DNA of 64,000 nt from Labilithrix luteola. Lineage in GTDB: Bacteria > Myxococcota_A > Polyangia > Polyangiales > Polyangiaceae. A program made the translations under genes and the position numbers. Of the stretch, positions 1 to 10,522 are shown piece by piece. Where the stretch lies: positions 8,041,501 to 8,105,500 of the forward strand of contig NZ_CP012333.1 in the NCBI RefSeq assembly GCF_001263205.1. The letters are read 5' to 3'. A model generated the notes under the pieces. That model had not been told where the DNA came from, searched no databases, and saw only the letters and a program-made list of their open reading frames with translations. Position 1 is the first letter of the stretch. Every line of letters starts with the position of its first letter.

Positions 1-253
1 TGATGCGTGACGTCGCCTGCGCCTCGCGTACGAAACGCTGCACGTTGTCGGCGTCGCTCGCGAGATCGGGATGAAGGAACTTGATCGCGACGGACTCACC
101 GAGCTGCACGTGTTGTGCGTCGACGACGGCTCCCATGCCGCCGGAACCGATGACGCGACCCACGCGATAGCGACCGGCGATGATCGAGCCTGGTGCGGGG
201 AGCCAGGATGCGCCTTCAGATGCGGAGAATCGCACCTGTTTCGAGGGGTTCAC
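1..253 (-). CDS. Hanks-type Ser/Thr protein kinase, N-terminal fragment
   Basis: These are the first 84 codons of a eukaryote-type serine/threonine kinase; the rest lies left of the window. About 30 N-terminal residues lead into the kinase fold. The glycine-rich ATP loop reads GSGGMGAV and is followed by VAIKF, whose lysine is the expected ATP-anchoring residue. Then comes the start of helix C with FVREAQATSRI. The start is taken as the GTG at 253; an in-frame TTG three codons upstream is also possible. It is transcribed divergently from hppA. Such kinases are abundant in myxobacteria and usually have C-terminal sensor or TPR regions, which cannot be seen here. Confidence 0.9.
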   Translation of the reverse strand, partial: MNPSKQVRFSASEGASWLPAPGSIIAGRYRVGRVIGSGGMGAVVDAQHVQLGESVAIKFLHPDLASDADNVQRFVREAQATSRI

Positions 254-755
254 GTCGCTCAAGCGCCACCAATGTACCGAACCGACCGGCCAGGTCCCAA
301 GCCCCTCTGCGTCCCATATCCATCCGGCCCAACCCGAATGGACGGAGTCCAGCCTAGCTGGACGGAGCCCCGCGCAGATCCAAGAGGATCTCCGCGAATG
401 CCGAGCCCCATTGAAATTGCTCAGAGTATTTACCTGAAATCCGGTTCCGTTGACTACGTGCGTCAGGGGCCACGACGCATGCGGATGCGATCGACGTGAG
501 TCGCACGCTCGCGCTACAAGGCGTTTCCCGCGCGACGGTACTCGTGCTAAGCCAGCGGATACCTTGCGTCGGTGGCGTCTAAGCCGTCGCGGGGCGAGGC
601 GCGCTGAAGCGCCGGTATGGGTTCGGGGGGACCTAACCGTTTTCCCGTGCTCCATGCACGGCGGCCAACCCCTCGAGATCGCGGGACGGGGGCGATTTCT
701 TTTTCGTTTTAAGGACGCGCCCTTGGTCCCTTCGAAACTCGGAGAGGACTGGGTC
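254..755. other. Divergent intergenic region, kinase / hppA
   Basis: About 500 bases separate the divergent kinase and hppA starts. Open frames here are short, have poor codon use and match nothing I recognise. The region must hold promoters for both genes, and it contains a relatively AT-rich patch around 408-450. A T-rich stretch at about 698-712 precedes the hppA ribosome binding site. I could not assign -35/-10 elements with confidence. Confidence 0.5.
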
Positions 756-3317
<2,562 letters not shown>

Positions 3318-3338
3318 CGTAAGTCTGCGCCGTCGGAG

Positions 3339-3372
3339 AGAGGGAGCTGCTTCGGCGGCTCCCTCTTTTTTG
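3339..3372 (+). terminator. Rho-independent terminator of hppA
   Basis: A perfect 9-bp stem (AGAGGGAGC at 3339-3347 with GCTCCCTCT at 3358-3366) encloses a 10-base loop containing TTCG and runs straight into a T tract. It lies 22 bases after the hppA stop codon. Confidence 0.93.
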
Positions 3373-3459
3373 TTCGAACGAGGGGAAACACGCGAACCGG
3401 TTTGGGGGAGGCGAAGCGGAAACGGTGTTTGTGGGACGGAATTCGAATGTGAGGATGAA

Positions 3460-5157
3460 TTGAAATCAATCGTCGTGCGAGTGGGCTGGATTGCGGGAAT
3501 CGTGGGGACGGCATTGGTCGTCGCGTGTGGAGGGGCGGCGGAGACGGCGCGGCCCAAGGCATCGACATACGCGGACGCGACGGGGGTGCAGAGTTGCACG
3601 TTCGTCGAAGGGCGAAATGAGCCATTCGTTGTCGATTGGCGGATCGATCGGCGTGGGGATCTTGAGTCGGCGCTCGCGAAGTCGCTTGTCGTCGTATCCT
3701 ACGATTGCCAGAGGCTCGAGGTGCTGCCCGAATGCACGGTCCGCGGGTCTTATGGATTCGTGGGCGTGTCCGAGAAGGAGCAGGTCATTCGACTCGAAAC
3801 GGCCGAGGAGCTACGCGCGAACTTGCCGCTTTCGGGCAGCGCGATCGTGGGCAAACTCGGAGCTGAACTCGAGCGAGGCTCGACCATCGACATCGCCCTC
3901 GCGCTCGTCGGGAAGCGTTCGAGCTCGCGCCCCTGGGTCACGCGCAAGGATTTGCAGGGCGATTGCGATCGCGCCACGCACTTCGTGAGGAGTGCAAGCA
4001 TTGGCGCTTTTGCGATGAAGACGGGGAGCCGAGCGAAGTTGCAAAGCTCCGCGGACCTCTTCGGCATCTCGGCGGGCGGGAAGGGGGAATCGTCGCAGGC
4101 CATCGAAAATCACGACGGCTCGCTGAGCGCCTGCAGAACCGCGGAGCCGGCCAACGACTCTCCGCCCGCCCAATGTCGGAGCCCACTGCGCATCGAGCTC
4201 CGGGCCATTCGGAGCGAACCTCCCGCGGCGGAGACTCCCGAAGACGACGCCGCGGCTGCTTGCCCGAAAGGGCTCGTCGCAACCGACGACGGAAAGTGCT
4301 CGACCCCACGCCCGAACATGGCGCACATCTGCTCTCCTGACGACGTCGTCGATTGCGGCGTCCAGTGCGAGAAAGGATCGATGACGAGCTGCACGATTCT
4401 CGGCCGCTCGTACATGGTCGGTCGTGGTATCGCCGCCGACCGCAAGCGCGCGAGGGCGCTCTTCGAGAAGGCCTGTGCGGGCAAAGTGGTCCAGGCATGT
4501 GCCCGCCTCGGTGAGTTCGTCTACGGAGATGGCGATCACGACGGAGGTCGCAAGCTCCTCCTGGACGCGTGTTCGGCGGGGTGGTCGCAAGCTTGCGACA
4601 CCCTCGGGAAGCTCGCCCTCGCGAGCAACGGCGACAAGCCGGTGGACGTCTTTGCGATGTTCAAGCGTTCGTGCCTCGGCGGCGATCCCGAAGGCTGCTG
4701 GAGTCTGGGCTCGCTATTCTGGGATGGCATCACCGTGCGCCAGAACGACGCCGAGGCGCTGAACTACTTCCAACTCGCCTGTACGGGCGGCGCACGCTTC
4801 GGATGCGTGAGCCTGGCGCACGCGATCGACGAGGGGCGAGGCACGCCATCGGACCCGACACGAGCGGTGGAGCTGCTGCTGTCGTCGTGCGATCGCGGAT
4901 TCTCCGACGCCTGCAGCGCCGCGAGCGCCTTCTACCTCGAAGGTCGAGGCGTCGCGCAAGACGCGGCGAAGAGCGAGCAGCTCCTGCGCCGCGCCTGCGA
5001 AGGCAACGACCGCGCGAGCTGCCTGCCCCTCGCGATTCGTTACCTGACCGGCAGCGGCGTCAAACGCGACCGGGCGAAGTACAAGGCGTACCTGATGCGC
5101 GCCTGCGAAGGCGGAAGCGACCTCGCCTGCCGTCGAGCCAAGAACGAGCAGAACTGA
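3460..5157 (+). CDS. Sel1-repeat lipoprotein with CX7C pairs
   Basis: A 565-residue protein with a lipoprotein signal peptide (lipobox LVVAC) starts at a TTG at 3460, preceded by GAGG. The region after the lipobox, about 270 residues, is of unknown fold. From about residue 300 to the end there are Sel1-like helical repeats with typical LG...G and A...AC spacing. Eight repeats each carry one Cys-x7-Cys pair (for example C-EKGSMTS-C, C-AGKVVQA-C, C-EGGSDLA-C). In the Helicobacter Hcp family, such pairs form one disulfide per repeat, so this is probably an extracytoplasmic, disulfide-stapled solenoid for protein contacts (inference). It ends against the convergent GntR gene. Confidence 0.88.
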   Translation: MKSIVVRVGWIAGIVGTALVVACGGAAETARPKASTYADATGVQSCTFVEGRNEPFVVDWRIDRRGDLESALAKSLVVVSYDCQRLEVLPECTVRGSYGFVGVSEKEQVIRLETAEELRANLPLSGSAIVGKLGAELERGSTIDIALALVGKRSSSRPWVTRKDLQGDCDRATHFVRSASIGAFAMKTGSRAKLQSSADLFGISAGGKGESSQAIENHDGSLSACRTAEPANDSPPAQCRSPLRIELRAIRSEPPAAETPEDDAAAACPKGLVATDDGKCSTPRPNMAHICSPDDVVDCGVQCEKGSMTSCTILGRSYMVGRGIAADRKRARALFEKACAGKVVQACARLGEFVYGDGDHDGGRKLLLDACSAGWSQACDTLGKLALASNGDKPVDVFAMFKRSCLGGDPEGCWSLGSLFWDGITVRQNDAEALNYFQLACTGGARFGCVSLAHAIDEGRGTPSDPTRAVELLLSSCDRGFSDACSAASAFYLEGRGVAQDAAKSEQLLRRACEGNDRASCLPLAIRYLTGSGVKRDRAKYKAYLMRACEGGSDLACRRAKNEQN

Positions 5158-5172
5158 GTCCGGCCACCGCGA

Positions 5173-5202
5173 GCGGTGCTCGTCCGCGACGATGAGCACC
5201 GC
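5173..5202. terminator. Hairpin between convergent genes, no T tract
   Basis: A perfect 9-bp inverted repeat (GCGGTGCTC at 5173-5181 and GAGCACCGC at 5194-5202) with a 12-base spacer lies between the stop codons of the Sel1 lipoprotein and the GntR gene. It has no T run, so intrinsic termination is uncertain. Confidence 0.45.
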
Positions 5203-5209
5203 GAGGGGG

Positions 5210-5893
5210 TCAAGTCGCGAGCGACTCGCGTGCGATTCGCTCGTTCTCGTCGAGATGCCGAAGGACCGCCTGACGCGCACCATCGCCGTCGCGGTGACGG
5301 AAGGCGTCGAGCACGCTCTGGTGGGCTTCGCGCCGACGCTTGTGCTCCGACGGGAGCGGGTCGAGCCGTCCGAAGCCGACCCGCACGTAACGCTCGGCCG
5401 CGTGCCACAGCGTTTCGAGCACGCGCAGGTCCCATATGGTTGCCGCGGGACGCAGGAGCGCGAGGTGGAATTCGCGATGGGTCTCGTAGATGTCGTCGAT
5501 GCTGCTCTTTTCGTCACTCATGACGTCGACCATGCGCTCGAGCGCATCGAGGCCCTCGTCGGTGACGAGCTCGCACGATCGCCCGGCGATGGACGGTTCG
5601 ATCAAGCGACGCAAACCGTAGATCGATCCCAGATCGGACAGGTCCATGGGAGCGACGACGGCGCTGCGTGCACGGCGGGCAACGATGAGTCCTTCGCCTT
5701 GGAGCACGCGGAGCGCCTCGCGCACGGGCGCGGTACTCACACCGAGCTGCGCGGCGGTCTCGCGAAGAGAGAACTCCTGACCGGGTTTGAGGGCACCGAA
5801 CACGATCGAGCGGCGGATCTCCGCAAGCACTTGCTCCACCACGGAATGCGGATTCACGCTCCGCACGAAACTCTTTCCCTCCTTGACCACCAC
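5210..5893 (-). CDS. GntR family regulator, FadR/FCD subfamily
   Basis: A 227-residue transcription factor. The N-terminal winged helix has the GntR pattern: I-R-R-S-I-V-F-G-A-L-K-P-G, then LRETAAQLGVSTAPVREALRVLQGEGLI around residues 25-65. The remainder is an all-helical FCD effector domain (HREFHLALLRPA, AHQSVLDAFRHRD), which in this family often binds an organic acid through a metal site. The start is the GTG at 5893, preceded by AAGGAG eight bases away. The frame stays open to 6043, but that extension is Arg/Ser-rich and looks noncoding. No obvious target operon lies beside it, so its ligand cannot be guessed. Confidence 0.88.
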   Translation of the reverse strand: MVVKEGKSFVRSVNPHSVVEQVLAEIRRSIVFGALKPGQEFSLRETAAQLGVSTAPVREALRVLQGEGLIVARRARSAVVAPMDLSDLGSIYGLRRLIEPSIAGRSCELVTDEGLDALERMVDVMSDEKSSIDDIYETHREFHLALLRPAATIWDLRVLETLWHAAERYVRVGFGRLDPLPSEHKRRREAHQSVLDAFRHRDGDGARQAVLRHLDENERIARESLAT

Positions 5894-6083
5894 CCGCGTC
5901 GCTCCTTCCCCCACGGTATCGTCCGGCCCCGAACAGACGTTTGCCTGCGACAAACTAACCGATGTCCACCGGTCTTGGCGTGGTGGTTCGCGAGGTTTTC
6001 GCCTCGAGCGGGAGCGTGAGCGCGCGAACCGCGATGTGATCACAGTTCGTCCGTCGGTGCACGGCGGAGCTCGCGATGCGTGA

Positions 6084-6239
6084 TCAGTGCACGGAGACGT
6101 CTACCGTCGAGATGGGAACCATCGCGACTTCGGGGGCGCCCATGCGGTAGGTCGAGGCGGCCCCGGTCATGACGGCGTTGACGAAGAACGGATGATCGGC
6201 GCCGTCGTGGCGAAGCACTGCGTGTGGAGTGCACGCATT
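6084..6239 (-). pseudogene. Possible 3' remnant of a lost gene
   Basis: In the 396-base gap between the GntR gene and the metalloprotease gene, one minus-strand frame has very high GC at third codon positions and reads ...HPFFVNAVMTGAASTYRMG... before a TGA at 6084. No good start or ribosome site is visible. The codon pattern resembles a true gene end, so this may be the stub left after a deletion. I do not recognise the family. The remainder of the gap (5894-6083, 6240-6289) shows no gene. Confidence 0.3.
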
Positions 6240-6289
6240 GCTTCGGGCGGCGTCCGACCTCGTGCAGTTCGCGCGCGCCGCGAGGCTCG

Positions 6290-8059
6290 CTAGGAGCCGT
6301 TGCCCGCCGCCTTGGCGGCTTCCTGGATTTCGCTCCAGTCCGGGGTGAGCGGGGCGGGGGCGGGCGCCGATTCGTACTTGTGGACTTCGTTTTCCCGCCA
6401 CAGGTTGAAGAGGCGATAGCAATCGGAGTGGTGCTTATCGCTCAGGCTTCCCATGGGCACGTGCGCCTGCTCCTTCGTGCCGTCTTCCTTGGCGGTCATG
6501 AAGTCGTTGGCGTAGAGCTCCTTGCACTGCGCGACGCCGATCTTGCCGTCGTTGCCGTAACTCGACGGATAGACCCGGTCGAAGGCTTCCATCGCCTCGA
6601 TCCAACCTTCGAGGACTTCCTTCGGAGTCATGCCGGCCAGCGTGGCGAGCTCCATCGCCATGTCATCGGCCTCTTGCTCCGTCGTGTACCAGCCGATGTG
6701 GTTCTTCTGGAGGTGCTCGCGCAAGACCGCTTCTTCGGCATCGAGCTTCTTCGCGATGACGTCGACGGAGTCGATGAGCTCCTTGAACGAGCCGGCCAGC
6801 GCCAGATCGGTGTCTTTCACGGTCGGGAACTGGCTGCGCAAGGACGCCATGAGCTTATTCATGGCGAGGCTCGGCGCGGCCACGCTCCCCGCGCAGGCGA
6901 GCAGGCGCGTCTCGAAGTCGAGATAGGCTGCGCGCTCGGTCTCCGAGGGCTTGCCGTACCCGTAACGGAAGTTCGACACCCAGTCGGCACTCAGCGACTC
7001 GGCCGGACCCTTGCACGCCTCGACGGGCGTCACGAGCTCGCGGAAGCCGTAACCCATGAACCACGCGGCCGTGCGACCGGAGACGGTCTGGCCGGGCACG
7101 TTCGGGAGCGCTGACGAGCTCGACAAGCGGCGCACCTGGCTCTCGAGCGCCGCCGAATCATCGGCGGGCAGCGGCCGAACGGGCTCGTGCACGTCGCGCT
7201 GGTACCAGAATTGGTACTTCTCGGAGTACGCCGACGATCCATGTGCGCGGTAGTAGTGCCCGAGCTCGTGGGCGATGACGACCGCGAACGCTTTCTCGGA
7301 GAGCTCCGACACGATGCGCGTCGTCACGTGGATGCCGCTGCCGGTCGCCCATGTCACGCCGCGCGCCGGCACCGTCGAGCGTTCGGCGATCTCGCAACCT
7401 TCGCCGCCGACGACGAGGCCGTTCTTGCCCACCGTCAATGTGCACGACGGTTTGGAGCCATTCCACCACGACGTGAAGTCGTCACCGACGGTCGGCCAGT
7501 TCTTCGGCGCCAGGCAGCCGTCGTACGACGAGAAGCTCGACACCTTCTTGCGTTCGACGAGGGCAGACCGTTCAGGTCTCGGCGCTCCGGCGTCGCCGGC
7601 ATCGTTCGTCGTGTCGTCGGTCGCTGGAGAGCCGGCGTCGGTGCTCTCCTGGCGGTCGAGATCGCCGATGCACGCGGGAAACCACGAGACCCACGCATTC
7701 ACCGTCTCGCCGTCCTCGTAGACGATGGCCTTCGGCTTCGGCGCGACGAATTTCTTGCCGTCGGTCTTCACGCGCGCGCGCACGACCGCGTCGAAGCGAT
7801 CGAGCCACGCCTGTACGCGCACGGTGAGCACGCTGTCGTCGGCCAGGCGCGGCTTCGCGTTGCGCTTGATCTTCTCGAACTCGTCGTAGTCGGGCTCGGC
7901 CCACGCGTAGACGGAGTTCTCGTGGATGTACTCGCCCGCGGTGTGATCGGCTTCGCTCGTGCCGATGTTGCTTTCGCTGCTGCAGTGGACGGCTGCCATC
8001 GACGTAAGAGCAGCGAGGCATGTGCACACGATCGAACCAAAGCGGAGACGACGTCGCAT
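6290..8059 (-). CDS. Putative zinc-metalloprotease lipoprotein
   Basis: A 589-residue exported lipoprotein (lipobox AAVHC at residues 22-26) starts at an ATG preceded by GGAG. A low-complexity Asp/Ala/Gly/Thr linker covers about residues 136-160. A zinc-peptidase motif HELGH is at 264-268 within a hydrophobic helix (AVVIAHELGHYY). A second helix has EQEADDMAMELA at 461-472; the E463-A-D arrangement fits the third zinc ligand pattern seen in M48-type and related peptidases. The long insert between the two motifs (nearly 200 residues) is unusual. No named family was recognised and proteolytic activity is inferred from the motifs. Confidence 0.75.
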   Translation of the reverse strand: MRRRLRFGSIVCTCLAALTSMAAVHCSSESNIGTSEADHTAGEYIHENSVYAWAEPDYDEFEKIKRNAKPRLADDSVLTVRVQAWLDRFDAVVRARVKTDGKKFVAPKPKAIVYEDGETVNAWVSWFPACIGDLDRQESTDAGSPATDDTTNDAGDAGAPRPERSALVERKKVSSFSSYDGCLAPKNWPTVGDDFTSWWNGSKPSCTLTVGKNGLVVGGEGCEIAERSTVPARGVTWATGSGIHVTTRIVSELSEKAFAVVIAHELGHYYRAHGSSAYSEKYQFWYQRDVHEPVRPLPADDSAALESQVRRLSSSSALPNVPGQTVSGRTAAWFMGYGFRELVTPVEACKGPAESLSADWVSNFRYGYGKPSETERAAYLDFETRLLACAGSVAAPSLAMNKLMASLRSQFPTVKDTDLALAGSFKELIDSVDVIAKKLDAEEAVLREHLQKNHIGWYTTEQEADDMAMELATLAGMTPKEVLEGWIEAMEAFDRVYPSSYGNDGKIGVAQCKELYANDFMTAKEDGTKEQAHVPMGSLSDKHHSDCYRLFNLWRENEVHKYESAPAPAPLTPDWSEIQEAAKAAGNGS

Positions 8060-8228
8060 CGTTCTCCACGGTATACGCGATCTCTGCCGTGGCGCTCGCG
8101 CGCGGACATCGAAAATTCAGGCCTGGGACGACGATGATCCGGAGCGTTTTGCATCGATGATCGCGCACGTCGCGAAATGCTCGCGGATCGCGATGGGTGG
8201 ATCGGTGATGCCCCCGCCTGCGGTGCAA

Positions 8229-8738
8229 TCAGCGGACGACGAAGGCGCGTCCGACCGCGCCGTCGAGGCCACGACACCCGACGCACGCCACGCAGTTCTT
8301 GCAGTCGACGCACGCCACGCACGCCAGGCATCCGCGACAGCGCGCGCACAGGATCGTCAGCGCGCATCCCGCGATGGCGACACCGAAGAGCGTGAGTGCA
8401 CTCGCCGTCACGGCGATGCTTCCGACGGTGAACGTGCAGCCGGCGACCGCGATGCTCGCAACAGTGCGGCTGCTCGCGGCCACGGCCACGCTTCCCGCGG
8501 TCCGGCTCGATCCCGACACCGCTACACTCGCGCTCGCGCTCGTCGAACCCGCGACGGCCACGCTTCTTCGAACCGCCACGCTTCCGGCGGCACCGACGCT
8601 CTCGTACGAACGCGACGCGCTTGGAGCGTCTGCGATCGTCACTCGGGGGGCGCCGATGCGTGGCGTCTTACGAAGCTGTTCGCGTCCTCTCGCCCGTTCG
8701 CTCGGCCGACCTTGCGCCAATCTGTTCGTCACGTGCAT
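8229..8738 (-). CDS. 12-residue-repeat protein with CxxC array
   Basis: The 169-residue protein has a polar N-terminus, then tandem 12-residue repeats of the form S-[VI]-A-V-x-x-[SC]-x-x-T-x-[GA], starting at residues 59, 71, 83, 95, 107 and 119. The last repeats become strongly hydrophobic (SIAVTASALTLF, GVAIAGCALTIL) and could cross or enter the membrane. Directly after them, nine cysteines occur at exactly every third residue, 131 to 155 (C-AR-C-RG-C-LA-C-VA-C-VD-C-KN-C-VA-C-VG-C). The DNA shows the matching 36-base periodicity. The start is uncertain: an ATG at 8738 or a GTG at 8642. The function is unknown. A metal-binding or redox role for the cysteine comb is possible. It lies downstream of another small membrane protein on the same strand. 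Confidence 0.6.
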   Translation of the reverse strand: MHVTNRLAQGRPSERARGREQLRKTPRIGAPRVTIADAPSASRSYESVGAAGSVAVRRSVAVAGSTSASASVAVSGSSRTAGSVAVAASSRTVASIAVAGCTFTVGSIAVTASALTLFGVAIAGCALTILCARCRGCLACVACVDCKNCVACVGCRGLDGAVGRAFVVR

Positions 8739-8843
8739 GGCACGGAGACAGAGGCAGCCACCATGCCCGATGCGGCGAATGGCGAGCGCAGAGCGTGAGC
8801 GACGACTGAGCCGTTCGATGCGAGCTCGTCAGTCGTGAATCGT

Positions 8844-9233
8844 TCAGTGCCCGGTGCAGGCGTAGTCACCCACGACGATCGCTTGGCGGCGGCAGCGCAC
8901 CTGAACGGCGCTCGAGCCTTCCATCTCGTAGTCGGCGCGATACTCGAGAACGCTCCGTTGGATCTCCGCACGCGTCATGCGGCACTTGTCGTTGCAGCCA
9001 GCTTGCTGGCGCGCAACGGTCTCCGCCCGCGCGCGAAGTGCCGTGTCGTCGGACAGTACGTTCGCGTAGACGGCGAACGCGCAAAGTCCTCCGAGCATCC
9101 AGCCGAGCGCCGAAGCGACGCGACCGGGCCAACGACGCGGCGGACGCGACCGATGGCGCGAGGGGCCGCCGCCGCGTGCCCAGAGCATGCGGTCCGACGG
9201 AAGCGCCTCAGATAGCGAAAGCCTTTCGTGCAT
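8844..9233 (-). CDS. Small single-span membrane protein, unknown
   Basis: A 129-residue protein with a basic, Arg/Pro-rich N-terminal 40 residues, one transmembrane helix at about residues 40-60 (VASALGWMLGGLCAFAVYAN), and a short outer domain. That domain holds four cysteines (GCNDKC, VRC, YAC), likely two disulfides. An AGGA sequence precedes the ATG at 9233. No family was recognised. It is followed on the same strand by the CxxC-array protein after about 105 bases, so the two may be co-transcribed. Confidence 0.6.
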   Translation of the reverse strand: MHERLSLSEALPSDRMLWARGGGPSRHRSRPPRRWPGRVASALGWMLGGLCAFAVYANVLSDDTALRARAETVARQQAGCNDKCRMTRAEIQRSVLEYRADYEMEGSSAVQVRCRRQAIVVGDYACTGH

Positions 9234-9995
9234 GTCGTCCTACCAACCTTCCCCCGTTAGAGTCCGCCCCGAATCGACGACCGCGGACCATCCGCGATCG
9301 AGTTGCCGCGCAACGCAAAGCCATCCGTCACGACCTTTGCCGTACGGCACAGCTCGTCCGAAGTAAGGAAGGTGCCGATGGAGTCTGTGGGTGGCATGCG
9401 CGGCCATTCAGCAAGCGCAGCGTCGCTCATGGAGGTGACGTTGGCGCGAAGCGTTGACGGCGGTTCAGAAGCTTTCGCAGCGAACGAGTCGTTCGCCCCA
9501 GCTACCCGCCGATGACGTGCGCCAAGCGCGACCACGGGGCCGACGCTAGTCTTGTTGCAAGTGATTTTCAATATCAATTAGACCCGGTCGGGCTCAGTTC
9601 GGGATTGCTCGAGCTAGCTCGATCGGGATGGTCGAGGTGGCGCGGGCTCAGTAGCAGATCCCTGAGCGCGCGGGCGAACCATGAACGGGTGATTGCGTAT
9701 CGTTTTCAGTCCTCACACACACAGCGCGGGCGTGACACGTGTCGGTGTGCTGGCGATGCATGATTGCCAACACAAGGTGTCGCGAACGCCGTTCACTCAT
9801 CACGATTTCGACGTGGACCCGCACGAATCCTTCACGCGCCGCGCGTGTCGTCGCCGAATCTCGGCGAACGGCGGGGTACATGGTAGAGCTCCCCGCGAAG
9901 GTCCCATGTCCGAAGAAGCCGGAGTCGCGTCGTCACGTAGATGGTGCGCAGGCCTGCGAGCGACACCTTGCGGGACTCCTTCAACTGAGCGAACC
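9234..9995. other. Gene-poor stretch upstream of a lipoprotein
   Basis: About 760 bases without a convincing gene. A minus-strand frame at 9257-9577 (106 codons) has moderate third-position GC and no recognisable product. It overlaps the Fur-like box at its start, so it could be a small gene under that site, but support is weak. An imperfect palindrome is centred near 9760 (TGGCGATGCATGATTGCCA). Nothing resembling a tRNA or riboswitch was seen. Confidence 0.4.
9562..9576. promoter_or_regulatory. Fur-box-like palindrome
   Basis: TGATTTTCAATATCA fits the 7-1-7 Fur consensus TGATAATnATTATCA at all but three of its 14 defined positions, inside an AT-rich patch that stands out from its high-GC surroundings. 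It could control the minus-strand genes starting at 9233 or the small frame that begins right at the site. No iron gene is seen next to it. Confidence 0.4.
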
Positions 9996-10493
9996 ATGAA
10001 CTCACGCATGCATCTGATTGCTCGTCTCGCGCTCGTCCTGACCTTGGCGCTGTCCGCTGGGTGCCAAAAGAAAGAAACGCGTTGGGACGAAGCGTCCGCC
10101 GCTGCCAAGTCGGCTGCGACGAACGACGTTCCGGCTCCCGCGAAGACCGACGGCAGCAAGCTCAACGCGTTCTTCCCGGCCGACGGGGCGGGGGGCTATG
10201 CGCGTGTGTTCACGCAGGAGAAGGCGGGCTTCGTCGAGGCGAAGCTGCAGAAGGACGGCGCCGCGGTGGCCACGCTCTCCATTTCGGATACGGAAGGCGA
10301 CGCCGCGGCGAAGCAGAAGTTCGATGGCGCGACCGACAAGGTCGGAGGCGCTCCGCTCGTGGCGGTGGGGAAGAACCAGTCGGCCGCGCTCGTCGGTCGC
10401 TACCAGATCAAGGTCAGCTCGCAGAGCCTCGACGCCGACGCGCGCAAAGGCTTGCTCGAGAAGTTCGATTTGAAGGGACTCGCGAAGCTCTGA
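9996..10493 (+). CDS. Lipoprotein of unknown function
   Basis: A 165-residue lipoprotein: signal peptide with lipobox LSAGC, then a Lys/Ala/Asp-rich linker and a small globular domain (FFPADGAGGYARVFTQEKAG ... LVGRYQIKVSSQSLDADARKGLLEKFDLKGL). The C-terminal part, with a regularly built strand followed by a D-A-x-x-x-x-L-L-x-x-F helix, looks like a compact periplasmic domain. The frame is open upstream to 9693, but the signal peptide fixes the start at 9996. It lies 29 bases before the next gene on the same strand and may share its transcript. No known family was recognised. Confidence 0.7.
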   Translation: MNSRMHLIARLALVLTLALSAGCQKKETRWDEASAAAKSAATNDVPAPAKTDGSKLNAFFPADGAGGYARVFTQEKAGFVEAKLQKDGAAVATLSISDTEGDAAAKQKFDGATDKVGGAPLVAVGKNQSAALVGRYQIKVSSQSLDADARKGLLEKFDLKGLAKL

Positions 10494-10522
10494 TCTCCGA
10501 TTCGTTCAACGAGGAAACGACC

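Noticed and set aside
9742..9777. Imperfect palindrome TGGCGATGCATGATTGCCA as an operator
   Set aside because: Only the outer bases are symmetrical and no promoter or dependent gene can be identified; kept only as a note in the intergenic entry.
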